Source: Amphimedon queenslandica
Taxonomy: Eukaryota > Porifera > Demospongiae > Haplosclerida > Niphatidae
Length of the DNA stretch: 24,500 bases
NCBI RefSeq assembly: GCF_000090795.2
Contig: NW_003546418.1
Span: forward strand, 2,537-27,036
Direction: 5' to 3'
The notes beneath the pieces were generated by a model that saw only the letters and a program-made list of their open reading frames with translations, searched no databases and was not told where the DNA came from. How positions within the stretch are numbered: position 1 is the stretch's first letter; every line of letters starts with the position of its first letter. Shown here one piece after another: positions 20,032 to 24,500 of this stretch. The position numbers and the translations under genes are program-made.

Positions 20032-21318
20032 TACCGTAGGCTGGGTTTTGATTGCGAGGTTTTTTTGATTGCAAATTGCGAGTCTGGAATCATAGATACA
20101 GTATACACAGGGATTGGAAACGGCCCGGTATCACGTGATCTTTTTCTTAACATTTCAATGAGACAACAAAAATTGTCAAAAAAACCTAGGCGTGTTACGG
20201 GTTAAAAATAGATATCCAGGGATATTCTTCAGAAAAGTCTCGAGAAAGTCATCTGTCTAATGACTTTTTAAGATTTTGAGTGGTCCCCATTCTAGGAAAA
20301 GTTTGGCTGCATAAAGCTCTCTTTCGAAGGTATTCTATAAACTGGTACTCTTTGCAATATATCCATTCTCGTATGATTTGAGATCTTTTCTCCCTCTAGC
20401 TTCTACATTGATGACACAACAGCTGTTATGATGAGATGTCTAGATTGATGTGACTATTATCCAATGTACTGAGTGTTTTTAATCTTAATTTTCTCTTAAG
20501 CCGTGTTTTATTGAGGACATCAACTGTCATCAAGAATAGTCGGACCTACGGCGGAATTTCTCCCTCTGGCAACTTCACTATGACTAATAACGAAAATCTG
20601 TGGCATTAGTATTGTTCCCTAGGAATCTCTCCAATGTAATGAGCTACAATGAAGTGACTATTTTTGTCCTGTGGATATTTGGAAGGCTGTTTCTGCAAGT
20701 GAAGAATACTGCCGTTTATTGATTACTTTTGATAAACTTGCTATGCATGCAACTTTTATTTGATTCCAACTATTAGTTTTTACATTATAGAATAGTTATC
20801 AAGTGTCAGTGATACTGCAGCGTCAAGATATATGAAATAAACAGGGCTTGTAATTTTAACATGGGAGGCCATTTTGAATAAAATTATTAACCCGTAACGC
20901 GCATCAACCATTAATTATCCGAGTGTTTCCAATCCCTGTATACTGTATCTATGCTGGAATACATCTCGCAATGAAAAGAATCGTAATTAATAATAATTGA
21001 TAAACGCCACACCTATAATAATTAATAAGCACCACGCCTATCAATCATTTTCTCAACACGTGTTTCATTTTACATCATGAGTGGTATCCTGTGCTATTTT
21101 CAGCCCAAATTACCTGATCTAGTCAAGTCCCAATGCCACCTAACATCTTGAAGGAAGTTAATAGTAGCTTTAGATGGCAAAGGAGAGAAACAAGACAATC
21201 AGTTAACTTGTGAGTGTGGCTAGCTAGGCTAGCATCTCGCAATTGTTGGAAACACAAACTAGTTATTTTTTCAAATTCGCAATCTATTAGATATGCAATC
21301 AAAACCCAGCCTACGGTA
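20032..21318. mobile_element. Nested inverted-repeat element of about 1.29 kb (member 2)
   Basis: The outer ends are a perfect 24-base inverted pair at 20032-20055 and 21295-21318 (core GTAGGCTGGGTTTTGATTGC). An inner pair at 20091-20121 and 20926-20954 contains CATAGATACAGTATACA and GGGATTGGAAAC. Pairing continues to GCGTGTTACGGGTT near 20190, which faces AACCCGTAACGCGC at 20890. The right side carries about 270 extra bases between the outer and inner arms. No ORF of note. Confidence 0.65.
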
Positions 21319-21346
21319 TCAATAAACCTAAATTATTAATAAATGT

Positions 21347-21404
21347 GAGTACTAATTTTTGCGATTTTAAAGCCTCTCACAAAAAACCGCAAAAATTAGT
21401 ACTC
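21347..21404. repeat. Compact 58-bp palindrome with 17-bp perfect arms
   Basis: GAGTACTAATTTTTGCG at 21347-21363 is exactly inverted at 21388-21404, with a 24-base loop. A partial match (GAGTGTACTAATTTT) lies at 19987-20001, just outside the other end of the nested element, suggesting that this pair was once an outermost bracket. Confidence 0.6.
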
Positions 21405-21687
21405 CCAAGTAATAGTGGCTTTAAGGTACAATAATGAAATGATAATGACTTTGGCAACAGGAAGAACAGGAAAAGACAGCTACAGAATTGCAGGAAAGAT
21501 GTAGCTCCTTGAACGAGGATTAATGTCAAGACTATAGTATTAATTTCACTTGTCATCTGCTGTCTCTCATAAATGCTAGAAAGTCATAACAATGATAATA
21601 ATAATAAAGAAAATTATTGTTTGTGTAAAATCAACAAGTATCACAATTGCAACAAAAACATTATTATAAATATTATAAAAAATCAAC

Positions 21688-21962
21688 ACAAACAAGAACA
21701 TAAAAAAGTTAAAAACTTGAAACAAGATTGAGTAGGATTCCAAACAGCCAACAAAAATACGAAATGAAAATCCTACTCTCATGATGCAAATTCTAGTCTA
21801 CAGTGCAAGGTGATTCATGATTTTTACATAAAAACTTTAAAAGTACAATGTAGAGTAGAAATTGCATCACGAGAGTAGGATTTTCATTTCATATTTTCGT
21901 TGGTCGTTCAGAAGCCTACTGAATCTTGTTTTTTTAAAATTTTTTATGTTCTTCTAAAACTT
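21688..21962. repeat. Long near-perfect hairpin upstream of TRIM-NHL 2
   Basis: Arms of about 110 bases around a loop of about 50. The core GAAATGAAAATCCTACTCTC (21761-21780) is exactly inverted at 21871-21890. Pairing extends through CAAGATT-g/c-AGTAGG and AACATAAAAAA outward, and ATG/CGATGCAA and TCTACT inward. It is probably a MITE. A transcript would form a long stem. The ORF at 21576-21782 is low-complexity. Confidence 0.65.
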
Positions 21963-22299
21963 GTCTTTGTTCAGTTTCTTGATACCATACATGTACATGT
22001 ACATTTATAATAAGATTACAAGTGTCAGCAATATGCCATAGGTCATGAAGATTGCTACTATAACAATTATTTTAGCTATCATAATTTCCTTTAGTCACAA
22101 GACTATATACACTACTCCAGGCCATCAGGGCTGTCTGCCTGTTGCTCCTTTCTTCTACTGCTCTATTTTGTTTGACATCTTTGTTTATTTCGACTTCATT
22201 TTCTAATTGTTCATTCTTGCTCTATCTTAATTAAGTATTTCTCTCTTTCTATTTTTTTTTTATCCTGCTTTACATAAAAAAATTTTATCCTTTTTTGAA
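21963..22299. other. Upstream region of TRIM-NHL 2
   Basis: From about 22140 the plus strand is pyrimidine-rich (CTCCTTTCTTCTACTGCTC, TTTCTCTCTTTCTATTT), a composition common in 5' UTRs and promoters. No TATA box is placed with confidence. A TACATG run lies at 21988-22003. Confidence 0.35.
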
Positions 22300-24342
22300 A
22301 TGGCAACCAAACCATCTTCTGGTCTCAGACTCAAACTAGAGGAGCGGCTCACCTGTCCTGTGTGTCTTGACCACTATACCAACCCTAAAACTTTACCTTG
22401 TCTACATTCATTCTGTCAGCACTGTCTAGAGGGATTACCTCTGGAGAAGAAGAATGAGACCTATTACCTCTCTTGTCCCACTTGTCGTCATCATACAGAG
22501 TTACCAGAAGAAGGAGTAGGAGCCTTTCCTGTAGCATTCCACCTCAACGACCTCAAAGAGATGTACAGTCTAACAAAGAAGACAGCAGATTTATCAAATC
22601 CTCAAGAGGCCACATGTAGTGATCACGGAAAGCCTTTGGAACTATTCTGTGAAACATGTAATACAGTAATCTGTGTTACCTGTCAAGTTCGTAATCACAA
22701 ACATCATGAATATGACTTAATCACTGACAGTTATACTAAATACTGTAAAAAGTTAAGAGAATGTTTATCACCAGTTGAGGGTAAGAAGGAAGCACTCAAG
22801 AAGGTCCTGTCTGCTCTAGCAGAGAGAGAGGGTGAGATCAAAGAGAGAGGAGAAGGAGTCTTAGAAGAAATACATGAAATGGTAGAGGAAATGATTGCTG
22901 TTCTTCATCAGTCAGAGAGGAAACTGACTGAGCAAGCAAAGAGGGTCACTGATGATAAACTAAAGGCTCTGTCAGAGCAAATGAAATCAGCAGAAATAAG
23001 TTTGAGTCTTCTGGAGGACGTTGAGGAATATGTGGAACAGATTCTGAAGACAGGCAGTCCTCAAGAAGTTCTGAGGTCTAAAAAACAGATGATGGAGCGT
23101 ATGAGTGAAGTTAGTGCAAGGATCAATGTGGAGGAGTTACATTCAACAGAAAAAGCTGACTTTGTATTGAGTAAAGATATCAAATCTCTACATCACATTG
23201 GAGATATTATTTCAGGAGCTACTGCACTACAGCAGTGTAGAGTGAAGAAGATTAATGATATTAGCAAGTCAACTTCATTTTCACTATCAATGGAGGCACC
23301 AGATTCATCTCTTTTGTCTGTTCCCCTCTCTGCTCTCAGGTGTAGCCTAGTACCAGTAGGTACAGGTTGTGAACCCATTCACACTACAGTCACTACCACC
23401 AGCACTGATCCTGGAGTGTATAGGATACAGTGTAACCCTTCAACACGTGGTACTCATACAGTAAAGGTACAAGTATATGATGCACACCTTGAGGATACCT
23501 CACTAGTCATCCCTTTTAATCCTTACCTTGATAACATCACTCCACTACGTACTATAATTGAGTTTAAGCATCCCTGTGGAGTTGCTGTAAGTGATGATAA
23601 TCATGTTATAATAGCTGAGCGTGAGGGTAACTGCGTAACAATACTGGATAGAGCAGAATGGAAAGTGAAATCATTAGGAGGAAAAGGAGGAAGTGGTAAT
23701 GCCAAGTTTTTTTCTCCTCGTGGTGTAGCCATTACTCCAGACAAATTCATCCTTGTATCTGATAATTCCAGGATCCAGAAGATAAGCATGGATGGATACC
23801 GTAAAGCATCAATTGGTGAGAAGGGTAGTAGACCACTACAATTCAATAATCCTTCTGGTATAGCCATTTCTCCTATAACTGGACAGGTTTATATTGCTGA
23901 TAAGGGTAATCATCGTATTCAAGTCTTGAATCCTGATCTAACCTTCTCTCATTCATTTGGTAGTGAAGGATCAGCTTTTGAACAGTTTCAGTCTCCATAT
24001 GACATTGCTATTGACAGTCAAGGATTAGTCTATGTTGCTGATACTAATAATCATCGCATTCAGAAGTTCTCTCCAGATGGAAAATTTGTGGATCAGTTTG
24101 GTACATATGGATCTGATCCTGGACAACTTAGCTGTCCAGTTGGTATAACAATAGACACTGCAGCTACTGGTCTAGTGTATGTTAGTGAAGCAGGCAATAA
24201 TCGTATCTCAGTCTTCACTAGTGATGGTCTGTTTGTTAAAATTTTTGGAAGCTATGGTAAGCATCCTTATGGATTAACATTTAACAAAGATGGATTCTTG
24301 TATGTTTGTGATCATAATTATCACCGAGTTGTTGTTTATTAA
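22300..24342 (+). CDS. TRIM-NHL protein 2 (RING, B-box, coiled coil, filamin, NHL), intronless
   Basis: One 680-codon ORF from ATG 22300 (context GAAATGG) to TAA. RING ligands are C19, C22, C34, H36, C39, C42, C59 and C62; B-box ligands are C106, H109, C117, C120, C125, C128, H133 and H136. A coiled coil follows, then a filamin-like domain and six NHL repeats (for example IADKGNHRIQV and VADTNNHRIQKF). The domain order is identical to the gene at 12949-15021, and most residues match by eye. Differences include KTADLSNPQ against KTTANPQ after the RING, a shorter filamin lead-in, and a last NHL repeat shortened at the inter-blade loop (FGSYGKHPYG). It is probably a cytoplasmic E3 ubiquitin ligase with a substrate- or RNA-binding propeller. 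The two paralogues diverged by duplication and inversion. Both look intact. Confidence 0.92.
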   Translation: MATKPSSGLRLKLEERLTCPVCLDHYTNPKTLPCLHSFCQHCLEGLPLEKKNETYYLSCPTCRHHTELPEEGVGAFPVAFHLNDLKEMYSLTKKTADLSNPQEATCSDHGKPLELFCETCNTVICVTCQVRNHKHHEYDLITDSYTKYCKKLRECLSPVEGKKEALKKVLSALAEREGEIKERGEGVLEEIHEMVEEMIAVLHQSERKLTEQAKRVTDDKLKALSEQMKSAEISLSLLEDVEEYVEQILKTGSPQEVLRSKKQMMERMSEVSARINVEELHSTEKADFVLSKDIKSLHHIGDIISGATALQQCRVKKINDISKSTSFSLSMEAPDSSLLSVPLSALRCSLVPVGTGCEPIHTTVTTTSTDPGVYRIQCNPSTRGTHTVKVQVYDAHLEDTSLVIPFNPYLDNITPLRTIIEFKHPCGVAVSDDNHVIIAEREGNCVTILDRAEWKVKSLGGKGGSGNAKFFSPRGVAITPDKFILVSDNSRIQKISMDGYRKASIGEKGSRPLQFNNPSGIAISPITGQVYIADKGNHRIQVLNPDLTFSHSFGSEGSAFEQFQSPYDIAIDSQGLVYVADTNNHRIQKFSPDGKFVDQFGTYGSDPGQLSCPVGITIDTAATGLVYVSEAGNNRISVFTSDGLFVKIFGSYGKHPYGLTFNKDGFLYVCDHNYHRVVVY

Positions 24343-24500
24343 AAGGATTTTTCTCAATTATTCTAAATTGTTTAATCTAATGTTATTCTAAATTTATTTA
24401 ATATTTATTTTATTGATCAAGTATAAAATCTAATTAAATTCTAGATTACACATTGTAAGTCGAGACATATCACAGTATCTAGAGTTATATTTGCTTATAG
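24343..24500. other. 3' flank of TRIM-NHL 2
   Basis: AT-rich. No canonical AATAAA is seen within the window, so polyadenylation uses a variant signal or lies beyond the edge. Confidence 0.35.

Overview
This window is animal genomic DNA and most probably comes from a demosponge. The layout closely resembles Amphimedon queenslandica, but that species name is my inference. The evidence is AT-rich intergenic DNA, tiny GT-AG introns of about 40-60 bases mostly in phase 1, a NACHT/LRR (NLR) gene, intronless TRIM-NHL genes, a metazoan NELF-C/D gene, and many short inverted-repeat elements. I see no bacterial operons, rRNA, tRNA or CRISPR.

Layout. (1) 1-3359, plus strand: the 3' part of a spliced gene running in from the left edge, with an unidentified N-terminal module, coiled coil, SH3 domain and leucine-rich repeats. 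(2) 3360-6276: mostly non-coding, with a broken BRCT-domain remnant (4031-4361), a segment that recurs upstream of the first TRIM gene, and a long snap-back repeat (about 5567-5880). (3) 6277-10414, plus strand: an NLR gene whose first two exons encode a hydrophobic leader ending in a 2A-like motif, GDVELNPGP. This is followed by a death-fold-like exon and a large NACHT-LRR exon with an apparent one-base frameshift near 9749-9768. (4) 10475-12370 and 15488-18480, minus strand: two copies of the 3' part of the NELF-C/D gene. The shared exons differ at 12 of 529 bases by my count. Copy 1 keeps five exons and copy 2 keeps eight. (5) 12949-15021, minus strand, between the NELF copies: an intronless TRIM-NHL ubiquitin-ligase-like gene. 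(6) 18300-22000: no genes seen, but a nest of inverted-repeat (MITE-like) elements, several sharing the core GGGATTGGAAACGG, then a long near-perfect hairpin. (7) 22300-24342, plus strand: a second intronless TRIM-NHL gene, closely similar to the first and in opposite orientation.

How the genes relate. The NLR, the SH3-LRR gene and the two TRIM-NHL genes are of classes often expanded in invertebrate innate-sensing or ubiquitin-signalling repertoires. Nothing here proves co-regulation. NELF-C/D is a housekeeping transcription-elongation factor whose 3' half has been locally duplicated. The most striking feature is the 2A-like signal. If active, it would make the ribosome release a 128-residue hydrophobic leader and restart the NLR at proline 129, giving two products or two destinations from one mRNA.
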